Assembly: GCF_003149515.1 (NCBI RefSeq)
Contig: NZ_CP029145.1
Span: 3,534,001 to 3,598,000 of the forward strand
Direction of reading: 5' to 3'
Source: Hymenobacter nivis
Lineage (GTDB): Bacteria > Bacteroidota > Bacteroidia > Cytophagales > Hymenobacteraceae
Length of the DNA: 64,000 bases
Positions 23,724-31,104 of this stretch are shown here, in pieces (the first letter of the stretch is position 1; the number at the start of each line of letters is the position of its first letter). A program made the translations under genes and the position numbers. The notes below the pieces were generated by a model. The model had not been told where the DNA came from, did no database searches, and was given only the letters and a program-made list of their open reading frames with translations.

Positions 23724-24911
23724 ATGCAAACCGAAGCCGATTACTACGCCTTATTTGAAGCCTACAACCGGGGCGAGCTGGCCCCGCCCGCCCGTACCGG
23801 CCTGGAGGCCCGCTTGGCCGCCGACCCCGACTTGGCCCTGCGCTACGCCGACTTCGGCGAGCTGACGAGCACGCTCCGGGCCGTGGGCCAGCGCCGCGCC
23901 CTGCGCCAGCAGCTGCGCGGCCTGCACGTCGAAATGCTGGCCGAAACCGTAGTTAAACAGCCGGTTGCCGACGCGCCGGCCCCCGGGGCCCTGCGCGCCA
24001 CCGTGCACCCCGTGCTGCGCATTTCGCGCACCGAGCGGGTGCTGCGCGAGTTTTGGAGCGGGCACCGGGCCACGGTGGGCGTGGCCGCCTCAGTGGCGGT
24101 GCTGGCCGTATTTGGCTCGCTGCTGGGCCTGGAGTGGTGGCGCGCCGCCAACACCAAGCCCTCAATGTACGGCTACACGGTGCTGCGCCGCGAGCTGAAC
24201 CAGCTGCAAAACAACCAGCGCGCCCTCAGCCGCAGCCTCAACCAGGTGGACGCCGCCAAAGGCGGGGCCCCGGTGCCCGTCAACAACGGCAAGTTCAGCG
24301 GCACGGGCTTCGCCCTCACCGCCGACGGCTACTTGGTGACGAGCTACCACGTGATTCAAGGTGCTGACTCGCTGCTGATTGAAGGCCGCGACCAGCAGCA
24401 TTACCACGCCGAAACCGTGTACTCAGATCGCGCCCACGACTTGGCCATTCTGCGCATCAAGGACCGCGACTTTAACGGCTTCGGCCGCCTGCCCTACACG
24501 TTTAAGGCCGGGCAGGCCGACCTCGGCGAGCGGGTGTACACCCTGGGCTACCCGCGCGAAGACGTGGTGTACGGCGAAGGGGCCCTGAGCGCCCGCTCCG
24601 GCTTCGGCGGCGACACGGCCTTTTACCAGGTCAGCATTCCGGTGAACCCGGGCAACTCCGGGGGCCCCCTGCTCGATGAGCGCGGTAACCTGATCGGGGT
24701 GGTGAGCGGCCGCCAGAGCGACGCACAGAGCGCAGCCTTCGCCACTAAGTCGTCGCTGCTGCTGCGCCTCGTCGATTCGCTGGCCAAGAAGCAGCCCGCC
24801 GCCCCCTACCACTTGCCCCACACCAACCGCCTGGCCGGCACCCCGCGCCCCCAGCAAATCAAGAAGCTGCAAGACTTCGTGTTCGTGGTGAAGGTGTTCG
24901 AGAAAGATTAG
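23724..24911 (+). CDS. anti-sigma-like membrane protein fused to a trypsin-like (S1C) protease
   Basis: 395 residues in three parts. Residues 1-75 (Y-Y-A-L-F-E-A-Y-N-R-G-E-L, L-E-A-R-L-A-A-D-P-D-L-A-L-R-Y) look like the cytoplasmic helical domain of Bacteroidota anti-sigma factors. One membrane span lies at about 117-137. The periplasmic part is a trypsin-like protease of the DegP/HtrA class with H209 (S-Y-H-V-I), D239 (H-D-L-A-I-L) and S312 (G-N-S-G-G-P). No PDZ domain follows, and the C-terminal 60 residues are unassigned. The pairing with the upstream sigma factor suggests an envelope-stress switch; this is inferred from layout. Confidence 0.85.
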   Translation: MQTEADYYALFEAYNRGELAPPARTGLEARLAADPDLALRYADFGELTSTLRAVGQRRALRQQLRGLHVEMLAETVVKQPVADAPAPGALRATVHPVLRISRTERVLREFWSGHRATVGVAASVAVLAVFGSLLGLEWWRAANTKPSMYGYTVLRRELNQLQNNQRALSRSLNQVDAAKGGAPVPVNNGKFSGTGFALTADGYLVTSYHVIQGADSLLIEGRDQQHYHAETVYSDRAHDLAILRIKDRDFNGFGRLPYTFKAGQADLGERVYTLGYPREDVVYGEGALSARSGFGGDTAFYQVSIPVNPGNSGGPLLDERGNLIGVVSGRQSDAQSAAFATKSSLLLRLVDSLAKKQPAAPYHLPHTNRLAGTPRPQQIKKLQDFVFVVKVFEKD

Positions 24912-24928
24912 CTGTTGATATACCATGG

Positions 24929-24966
24929 AAAAGGCCCGGCTGCTCATCGAGCGGCCGGGCCTTTTT
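24929..24966. terminator. bidirectional hairpin
   Basis: AAAAGGCCCGGC and GCCGGGCCTTTTT arms, shared by the convergent protease and fasciclin genes. Confidence 0.85.
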
Positions 24967-24981
24967 GGCTCTGAACCCCGA

Positions 24982-25494
24982 TTACTTAGCGGGCATCAGC
25001 ACCGCATCGATGGAATGCACGACGCCGTTGGTGGCTATGATATCGGCTTTCTGCACAGTGGCGGAACCGCCTTTGGCGTCCACGATCATTACGTTACCGC
25101 CTTCTTTTTTTACTGTCAACATTTCGCCTTCCACGGTCTTGAGCTTCTGCCCGTCTTTTAGGCTGGCGGCTTTGTGGATGCCGGGTACCACGTGGTACGT
25201 GAGGATGCCGCTGAGCGTCTTCTTGTTCGCAGGCATCAGTAACTTATCAAGCGTACCGGCGGGCAGCTTGTCGAAGGCCGCGTTCGTGGGCGCGAACACC
25301 GTGTAGGGCCCCTTGCCTTTGGCCCGGTCGGCCAAACCAGCGGCCTTTAATCCCGCCAGCAGGGTGGTGTGGTCGGGCGAAATAGCGGCGCTAGCAGCTA
25401 GGTCTTTGTGGGTGGCCTGAGCGGTGGACGTCAGCTGGACGCCCAGCATCAGGAACAGGCCCAGCAGGGCGGTGAACAAAGTTTGCTTACGCAT
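24982..25494 (-). CDS. fasciclin (FAS1) domain protein, secreted
   Basis: 170 residues from MRKQTLFTALL; the frame extends upstream to 25560 but the inner Met gives a proper signal peptide ending near S-T-A-Q-A. One FAS1 domain fills the rest: Y-T-V-F-A-P-T-N-A-A-F (H1 motif), Y-H-V-V-P-G, and N-G-V-V-H-S-I-D-A-V-L-M-P (H2 motif). FAS1 domains mediate adhesion or bind small ligands. A single-domain secreted form is common in this phylum. No operon partner. Confidence 0.93.
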   Translation of the reverse strand: MRKQTLFTALLGLFLMLGVQLTSTAQATHKDLAASAAISPDHTTLLAGLKAAGLADRAKGKGPYTVFAPTNAAFDKLPAGTLDKLLMPANKKTLSGILTYHVVPGIHKAASLKDGQKLKTVEGEMLTVKKEGGNVMIVDAKGGSATVQKADIIATNGVVHSIDAVLMPAK

Positions 25495-25632
25495 GACAAA
25501 GTGGGTTAGGTGAAAGAGTACCACCGAAAGCCCAATGCCATGCTTTTTGTTTGTGCTCATAAATTGGCTAAGAGATATTTAAGTTGAATAGCAAGGCCCC
25601 ATAAGGAACCGGGCCCCGCTTGAGGGCCTCGC

Positions 25633-26112
25633 CTAAAACCACTGCGCCGCCCGCTGCATGAGTTGCTCCAAGGCGGCCTGGTCGTCGGCATCGAAGTCGT
25701 TGAGCTGGTCGCTGTCCACGTCGAGCACAGCCACCACGGCGCCGTTTTTGAGGATGGGCACCACGATTTCCGACTTCGAATCGGAGCTACAGGCGATGTG
25801 GCCGGGGAACTGCTCCACGTCGGGCACGAGCAGAGTGCGGGCCTGCGCCCAGCTGCCGCCACACACGCCCCGCCCGTGGCGGATGCGGGTGCAGGCGATG
25901 GGACCCTGGAACGGCCCGAGCACCAGCTCGTCGCCTTTCACTAAATAAAAGCCCACCCAGAAAAAGCCAAACGCCTGCCGCAGCGCGGCGGCCGTGTTGG
26001 CCAGGTTGGCGGTCAGGTCGGGCTCGCCGGCGGTGAGGGTATCGATTTGGGGCAGTAGCTCGGCGTAGCGGGCGGCCTTGGTGGTGGCAGTGAGGGCGAG
26101 GGTTTCAGCCAT
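25633..26112 (-). CDS. msrC: free methionine-(R)-sulfoxide reductase (GAF domain)
   Basis: 159 residues, one GAF domain. Reduces free L-methionine-(R)-sulfoxide with thioredoxin. Three Cys expected of fRMsr are present: G-P-I-A-C-T-R-I, G-R-G-V-C-G and G-H-I-A-C-S-S, with D-S-K-S-E-I-V-V-P-I and L-D-V-D-S also conserved. It lies 95 bp downstream of ribD on the same strand, so co-transcription is possible. Confidence 0.92.
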   Translation of the reverse strand: MAETLALTATTKAARYAELLPQIDTLTAGEPDLTANLANTAAALRQAFGFFWVGFYLVKGDELVLGPFQGPIACTRIRHGRGVCGGSWAQARTLLVPDVEQFPGHIACSSDSKSEIVVPILKNGAVVAVLDVDSDQLNDFDADDQAALEQLMQRAAQWF

Positions 26113-26207
26113 TAGAGGTAGCGGGGACTCTGCGAGTCCCCGCGTTTGGGTGGTGGTTTATTTATCGGTTAACTAATCGTTCAACGCGCGTACTCGCAGC
26201 GTTCACG

Positions 26208-27263
26208 CTACTCGTTCAGGTAGCGGAACAGCTGGTCGTCGCCCACGGCCTCCACGCTTTGTAAGCCGCTGAGGCCCAGGCGCGGGGCGGCCACGCCGGC
26301 CCCTAGCTTGCGGGGGCTGCGGAAGATGCGGATTTCGTCCCACAGCCCCGCTTTGAGCAGGGCGTTGAGCACTGTGGGGCCCCCTTCCACCAGCACCGAC
26401 TGCACCTGGCGCTGCCAAAGGTCGGCCAGGATTTGGGGCATCAGGTCATCAGCTTCGGTGAGGGTGGCGTAGGCCCGGTTTTCGGTGTCGGGGCGCTGCC
26501 GGTAGGTGTAGAACAGGGTGGGCTGCTGGCCGTCGAGCACGTGGTGGGTGGGCGGCAGGCACAGGTTTTTGTCGAGGATGACGCGCAGCGGGTCGGGGCC
26601 CGGCCAGTCGCGCACGGTCAGGTGGGGGTTGTCGTGCAGGGCCGTGCGCGTGCCCACCAGAACGGCCTGCTCCTCGGCCCGCCACTGGTGGGTGAGCAAC
26701 CGCGCCTGGGGCCCGCTGATGGCCACCGTTTGGAAGTAGGGCCCGGCCAAAAAGCCGTCGGCCGTTTCGGCCCATTTCAGCACCAGGTAAGGCCGCTGCT
26801 TTTCGTGGAAGGTGAAGAAGCGCCGGTTCAGCCAGCGGCCTTCGGCGGCCAGCAGGCCGGTTTCGACCCGGGCCCCGGCGGCGCGCAGCTTCGCGGTGCC
26901 GCGGCCCGCCACCAGCGGAAACGGGTCATCGTTGCACACCACTACTTCGGGCACGCCGTGGGCGATGAGCAGGTCGGCGCAGGGGGGAGTTTTGCCGTGG
27001 TGGGCGCAGGGCTCCAGCGTCACGTACACGCGGCTCTCTCTTAATAACGACGGGTCGGCCACGCTGGCCACGGCGTTTACCTCGGCGTGGGGCCCCCCGT
27101 ACCGCTCGTGCCAGCCCTCGCCGATGATGCGGCCCCGGTGCGTTACCACGCAGCCCACCAATGGGTTGGGCCGGGCGTAGCCGGTGCCGCGCAGCGCTAG
27201 GTCGAGGGCGCGGCGCATGAACAAGGAGTCGTCGGGAGCGTCGGGGGTGGGGGCGTCGGCCAT
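26208..27263 (-). CDS. ribD: bifunctional riboflavin biosynthesis deaminase/reductase
   Basis: 351 residues from the Met at 27263. Converts the GTP cyclohydrolase II product by deamination and then side-chain reduction with NADPH. The deaminase part has the zinc motif H-A-E-V-N-A and P-C-A-H-H-G-K-T-P-P-C; the reductase part follows, with K-W-A-E-T-A-D-G and V-E-G-G-P-T-V-L. The longer frame to 27308 would collide with the prmC start and is rejected. On the minus strand TACTTTTG ends 4 nt before the ATG, suggesting a leaderless mRNA. Confidence 0.95.
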   Translation of the reverse strand: MADAPTPDAPDDSLFMRRALDLALRGTGYARPNPLVGCVVTHRGRIIGEGWHERYGGPHAEVNAVASVADPSLLRESRVYVTLEPCAHHGKTPPCADLLIAHGVPEVVVCNDDPFPLVAGRGTAKLRAAGARVETGLLAAEGRWLNRRFFTFHEKQRPYLVLKWAETADGFLAGPYFQTVAISGPQARLLTHQWRAEEQAVLVGTRTALHDNPHLTVRDWPGPDPLRVILDKNLCLPPTHHVLDGQQPTLFYTYRQRPDTENRAYATLTEADDLMPQILADLWQRQVQSVLVEGGPTVLNALLKAGLWDEIRIFRSPRKLGAGVAAPRLGLSGLQSVEAVGDDQLFRYLNE

Positions 27264-27267
27264 GCCG

Positions 27268-27275
27268 CAAAAGTA
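27268..27275 (-). promoter_or_regulatory. TAnnTTTG element of ribD, leaderless spacing
   Basis: TACTTTTG on the minus strand, 4 nt (CGGC) from the ATG at 27263. Confidence 0.65.
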
Positions 27276-27295
27276 ACCGCGCCGCGGCACTGGCC

Positions 27296-27303
27296 TACTT
27301 TTG
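27296..27303 (+). promoter_or_regulatory. TAnnTTTG element of prmC, leaderless spacing
   Basis: TACTTTTG, 4 nt (CCCA) before the ATG at 27308. It mirrors the ribD element with 20 bp between them. Confidence 0.65.
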
Positions 27304-27307
27304 CCCA

Positions 27308-28165
27308 ATGACCACCCGCGCCCTCACCGACCGCCTCGCCGCCGCCCTTGCCGCCGCGTACCCCGCCCCGGAGGCCGCCGCCATCGCCGCGCTGGTGGCC
27401 GAGCACCTGCTGGGCTTCGATGCGCTCCAGCGCCGCATGCGGGCCCAGGATGCTGTATCGCCCGCCGTTCAGCAGCAATTGCCGGCCCTCGAAGCCCGTC
27501 TGCTGGCCCACGAGCCGGTGCAGTACGTGCTGGGTACCGCCCACTTCGCCGGTATGGAGCTGGAAGTGACGCCCGCCACCCTCATTCCGCGCCCCGAAAC
27601 CGAGGAGCTGGCGCGCCTGGTAGCGCAGGAAAACCAGGGCCCCGGCGCACTGGCCGTGCTCGACGTGGGCACCGGCTCGGGCTGCCTGGCCTTGGCGCTG
27701 GCCCGCGCCCTGCCCGGGGCGCAGGTGCTGGCCGTCGATATTTCGGAGGCTGCCCTGGCCGTGGCCCGCCGCAACGGCGCCCGTTACGCCCCGCGGGTAC
27801 AGTTTCAACAAGTTGATATTCTGAAGGGAAACCCCGCTGGCGTAGCGCCCGGGGCCCTGGATGTTCTGGTGAGCAACCCGCCCTACGTGCGCGAGAGCGA
27901 GCGGGCCCGGATGCGCGCCAACGTGCTGGCCTGGGAGCCCGCCACGGCCCTGTTCGTGCCCGACGCCGACCCGCTGCTGTTCTACCGCCGGCTGGGGGCC
28001 CTGGGCCGCGAGCTGCTGCGCCCCGGCGGCGGCCTCTACCTGGAAATCAATGAGGCGCTGCCGGCCGAAACGGAAGAACTGCTCCGCGGCCAAGGCTACG
28101 CCGAGGTGCGCGGAATAGCGGATATGTTCGGTAAGGCGCGCATGGTGCGGGCCATTGCGCCGTAA
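27308..28165 (+). CDS. prmC: peptide chain release factor N5-glutamine methyltransferase
   Basis: 285 residues. Methylates the Gln of the GGQ motif in RF1 and RF2. The N-terminal helical domain includes Q-Y-V-L-G-T-A-H-F; the SAM-binding motif V-L-D-V-G-T-G-S-G is near residue 120, and the substrate-binding N-P-P-Y is present in V-S-N-P-P-Y-V. Its target RF1 (prfA) is in the same window at 33742. Divergent from ribD with only 44 bp between start codons. Confidence 0.95.
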   Translation: MTTRALTDRLAAALAAAYPAPEAAAIAALVAEHLLGFDALQRRMRAQDAVSPAVQQQLPALEARLLAHEPVQYVLGTAHFAGMELEVTPATLIPRPETEELARLVAQENQGPGALAVLDVGTGSGCLALALARALPGAQVLAVDISEAALAVARRNGARYAPRVQFQQVDILKGNPAGVAPGALDVLVSNPPYVRESERARMRANVLAWEPATALFVPDADPLLFYRRLGALGRELLRPGGGLYLEINEALPAETEELLRGQGYAEVRGIADMFGKARMVRAIAP

Positions 28166-28323
28166 TGTGGGGGACAAGGCAACAATTGCCCGACTTTGCG
28201 CCCAAGCGCTGGCCCTTCTGGTACTTGTACGCCAGCGGGCATTGTTTCGCTGCTCAAAACAATCCGCTTTCTGCCGCGCTTGCGTAGCTGAAAGTTAAAG
28301 ACTTACCCCAAAGCCCACGTAAC

Positions 28324-28617
28324 ATGGTAAAAGTAGGATTGCTGGTACGGCTCGAAGCCAAGCCCGGAAAAGAGCAGGCCGTGGCCGATTTCCTGCGCGG
28401 CGGGTTGGCCCTCGTGATGGAAGAGCCCGATACCGTGACCTGGTACGGCATCCAGATGGGGCCCTCCACGTTCGGAATTTTCGACACGTTTGCCGAAGAC
28501 GCCGGCCGCAAAGCCCACCTCGGGGGCAAGGTAGCCGCCGCCCTCATGGCCCACGCCGAAGAGCTTTTTTCGACCCCGCCGGCCATTGAAATGATTGATA
28601 TACTGGCCGCTAAGTAG
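28324..28617 (+). CDS. antibiotic biosynthesis monooxygenase (ABM)-like protein
   Basis: 97 residues. The ferredoxin-like ABM fold is suggested by V-G-L-L-V-R-L-E-A-K-P-G-K-E, then W-Y-G-I-Q-M-G and F-G-I-F-D-T-F-A-E-D-A-G-R-K-A-H-L. Members range from quinol monooxygenases to proteins of unknown role. The gene is isolated, with 158 bp upstream and a strong terminator downstream shared with thrC. Confidence 0.8.
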   Translation: MVKVGLLVRLEAKPGKEQAVADFLRGGLALVMEEPDTVTWYGIQMGPSTFGIFDTFAEDAGRKAHLGGKVAAALMAHAEELFSTPPAIEMIDILAAK

Positions 28618-28635
28618 AAAGCCAGTAATATCCGT

Positions 28636-28673
28636 AAACGGGAGATTCGGTTATGCCGAATCTCCCGTTTTTT
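28636..28673. terminator. bidirectional hairpin
   Basis: 15-bp perfect arms (AAACGGGAGATTCGG and complement), 5-nt loop, then T run. Between the ABM gene and convergent thrC. Confidence 0.9.
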
Positions 28674-28681
28674 ATGGCACG

Positions 28682-29980
28682 CTACCGCAGCAAAAACTCC
28701 TTCAGGGCCCCAAAGTCCACGGCCATCGGAATGGCTTGCTTGGGGCGGCCTTGCAGGTGTAGCACGGCCGCCGGTAGCTCGATGGGCTGGCCGATGATGG
28801 GCTCCAGCACGTCGGGGAACTTGACGGGGTGGGCCGTGGCGAGGATGAAGCCCGCGGCGTCGGGGTACTGGGCCTGGTGGCGGAGCAGCGCGGCGTAGGC
28901 CACGGCGGCGTGGGGGTCCAGCAAGTAGCCGTTCTCAAACCACACCTGCAAGATGGTGGCCACCGTGTCGGGGTCGCTCACGGTTTCGGCGCTGAGGGCG
29001 GCCTTCAGGGCCCCCAGGTCGTGGCCAAACAGCTCCAGGATGCGGACGAAGTTGCTGGGGTCGCCCACGTCCATGGCGTTGGAGTGGGTGGCCACGGCGG
29101 CCTGGGGCGCGTAGGTGCCCAAGCGCAGGTAGCGCGGCACGGGGTCATTGGCGTTGCAGGCGGCGATAAAGTGGCCTAGCGGCAGGCCCGAGGCCCGCGC
29201 CAGCAGCCCGGCGCAAATGTTGCCGAAGTTGCCGCTCGGCACGCTCACCACCGGCGGCGTAGCGGCGGCGTGCCACTGCTGGGCCGCGAAGCAGTAGTAC
29301 AGCTGCTGGGGCAGCCAGCGCGCCACGTTGATGGAATTAGCCGAAGTAAGGAAGCGGTGGGCGGCCAGCTCGGGGTCGCGGAAGGCCTGCTTCACCAGGG
29401 ACTGGCAATCGTCGAAGGTGCCGCTAACCTCCAGGGCCGTAATGTTTTGGCCCAGCGTGGTGAGCTGCTGCTCCTGTACCGGGCTCACCTTGCCCTGGGG
29501 GTAGAGGATGACCACTTCCACGCCCGGCACGCCCAAAAACCCGCTGGCCACGGCCCCGCCGGTATCGCCCGAGGTGGCCACCAGCACCGTCATGGGCGGC
29601 GTGTTGCCGCGCTGCGCGAAGTAGCCCAGGCACCGGCTCATGAACCGGGCCCCCACGTCCTTAAACGCCAGCGTGGGCCCGTGGAAAAGCTCCAGGGCCG
29701 TAATGCCGGGGCTCACGGGCACGAGCGGAAACGGGAAATCGACGGCCGCGGCGCAAATCCCGCGCAGGTCCGCGTCGGGAATGGTGCCGCCCACGTAGGG
29801 CCGCATCACGGCCAGGGCCAGGTCGGCGCGGTCCAGCGCGGGCAGGTCGCGCAGGAAATCAGCCCCGAACCGCGGAATGGTTTCCGGGAAGTACAAGCCG
29901 CCGTCGGGGGCCTGGCCGGTAATGGCGGCGGTACGGAAGTCTACCGGCGGAGCTTGGCGGCGAAGGCTGTGGTACTGCAT
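28682..29980 (-). CDS. thrC: threonine synthase
   Basis: 432 residues. PLP enzyme that turns O-phosphohomoserine into threonine. The PLP lysine lies in P-T-L-A-F-K-D-V-G-A-R-F; the phosphate-binding loop appears as V-P-S-G-N-F-G-N. N-terminal D-G-G-L-Y-F-P-E is typical. Last gene of the minus-strand thrA-thrB-thrC run, 142 bp after thrB, so it may be co-transcribed or have its own promoter. Confidence 0.95.
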   Translation of the reverse strand: MQYHSLRRQAPPVDFRTAAITGQAPDGGLYFPETIPRFGADFLRDLPALDRADLALAVMRPYVGGTIPDADLRGICAAAVDFPFPLVPVSPGITALELFHGPTLAFKDVGARFMSRCLGYFAQRGNTPPMTVLVATSGDTGGAVASGFLGVPGVEVVILYPQGKVSPVQEQQLTTLGQNITALEVSGTFDDCQSLVKQAFRDPELAAHRFLTSANSINVARWLPQQLYYCFAAQQWHAAATPPVVSVPSGNFGNICAGLLARASGLPLGHFIAACNANDPVPRYLRLGTYAPQAAVATHSNAMDVGDPSNFVRILELFGHDLGALKAALSAETVSDPDTVATILQVWFENGYLLDPHAAVAYAALLRHQAQYPDAAGFILATAHPVKFPDVLEPIIGQPIELPAAVLHLQGRPKQAIPMAVDFGALKEFLLR

Positions 29981-30122
29981 CGGGCGGAGAGGCGGGCGGA
30001 GAAGTGTGGCAATAAAGAATCCTTAAAATGGTGGTTTTGATAAATAGGCCGCCGGCGAATGTACGGCCAGGAAGTTGCCCAGCGTACTCGTTAATAAACT
30101 GTTAACCTACCGGCCGGCGGGG

Positions 30123-31058
30123 CTATTCGGCCACCACGCGGGCGCCTTCCGGGGCCACCGTCCCCACGTACAGGTTAAACTCGATGCCCAGCTCAGCAAA
30201 CACGCTGCCCAGGGCCGCGGCTACGGCATGGGCCGTGGGCTCGTCGCGGTTCAGCATGAAAATGGATGGCCCCGAGCCCGAAATGCCGCCGCCCAGGGCC
30301 CCCGCCGCCAGGGCCCGCCGCCGCGCCTCGGCCAGCCCGGGGATGAGCGGAGCCCGCGCCGGCTCCACGATGTAGTCGTCGAGCGAGCGGCTAATCAGGC
30401 CATAGTCCGCCGTGAGGAAGCCGGCCACCAGGCCGGCCACGTTGGCCCACTGGCGCACGGCCAGGCCCAGCGGCACGGCGGCGGGCAGCACCTGGCGGGC
30501 ATCCTTGGTTTTGATTTCAATTTGGGGGTGCACCACGGCCACCCACAGCGTCGGCGCGGGCAGGGCCACGATGTCGGTGGCCGGCTCCAGGGCCCGCACC
30601 ACCGTGAAACCCCCAAAAATAGCCGGCGCGACGTTGTCGGCGTGGCGGGCCCCGGAGGCCAGGGCCTCGCCCGCCATCGCAAACTCCACCAGCTCCAGCT
30701 GGCTGAAGCGGTTGCCCAGCAGGGCGTTGGCCGCTACCACGGCCCCCGCGGCACTGGCTGCGCTACTGCCCACCCCGCTGCCGGGCTTGATGCCCTTGGT
30801 AATTTCCATCTCAAAGCCCACGGCCTCGGGCACAGCTGCCAGCAGGGCCAGCAGGGCCACGCCAGCCACGTTGCGGGCCGGGTCGGTGGGCAAATTATAA
30901 GCGTCGAGGTGCCGGATGCGCACGCCCGGGGCCCCGGTGCGGCGCAGGCGAATGGTGTCGTAGGGCGCGGCCAGGGCCAGGCCAAACACGTCAAAGCCGC
31001 AGCCTAAATTGGAGAGCGTGGCGGGGGCGTGAACGAGAACAGAGTCGGGGAGGGGCAT
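30123..31058 (-). CDS. thrB: homoserine kinase
   Basis: 311 residues from MPLPDSVLVHAPATLSNLGCG; the extra 26 codons upstream overlap the end region of thrA. GHMP kinase that phosphorylates homoserine. The ATP loop is G-S-G-V-G-S-S-A-A-S-A, preceded by an N-terminal P-A-T-L-S-N-L-G-C-G-F-D; a C-terminal G-G-G-I-S-G-S-G-P-S motif is present. 46 bp separate it from thrA, consistent with an operon. Confidence 0.95.
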   Translation of the reverse strand: MPLPDSVLVHAPATLSNLGCGFDVFGLALAAPYDTIRLRRTGAPGVRIRHLDAYNLPTDPARNVAGVALLALLAAVPEAVGFEMEITKGIKPGSGVGSSAASAAGAVVAANALLGNRFSQLELVEFAMAGEALASGARHADNVAPAIFGGFTVVRALEPATDIVALPAPTLWVAVVHPQIEIKTKDARQVLPAAVPLGLAVRQWANVAGLVAGFLTADYGLISRSLDDYIVEPARAPLIPGLAEARRRALAAGALGGGISGSGPSIFMLNRDEPTAHAVAAALGSVFAELGIEFNLYVGTVAPEGARVVAE

Positions 31059-31104
31059 TGAAATGGCGGCCTTTTTATTTGCCTGGAACTTGAGCCGGGT
31101 ATGA

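Noticed and set aside
27264..27307. FMN riboswitch before ribD
   Set aside because: The gap to the divergent gene is only 44 bp, too short for one.
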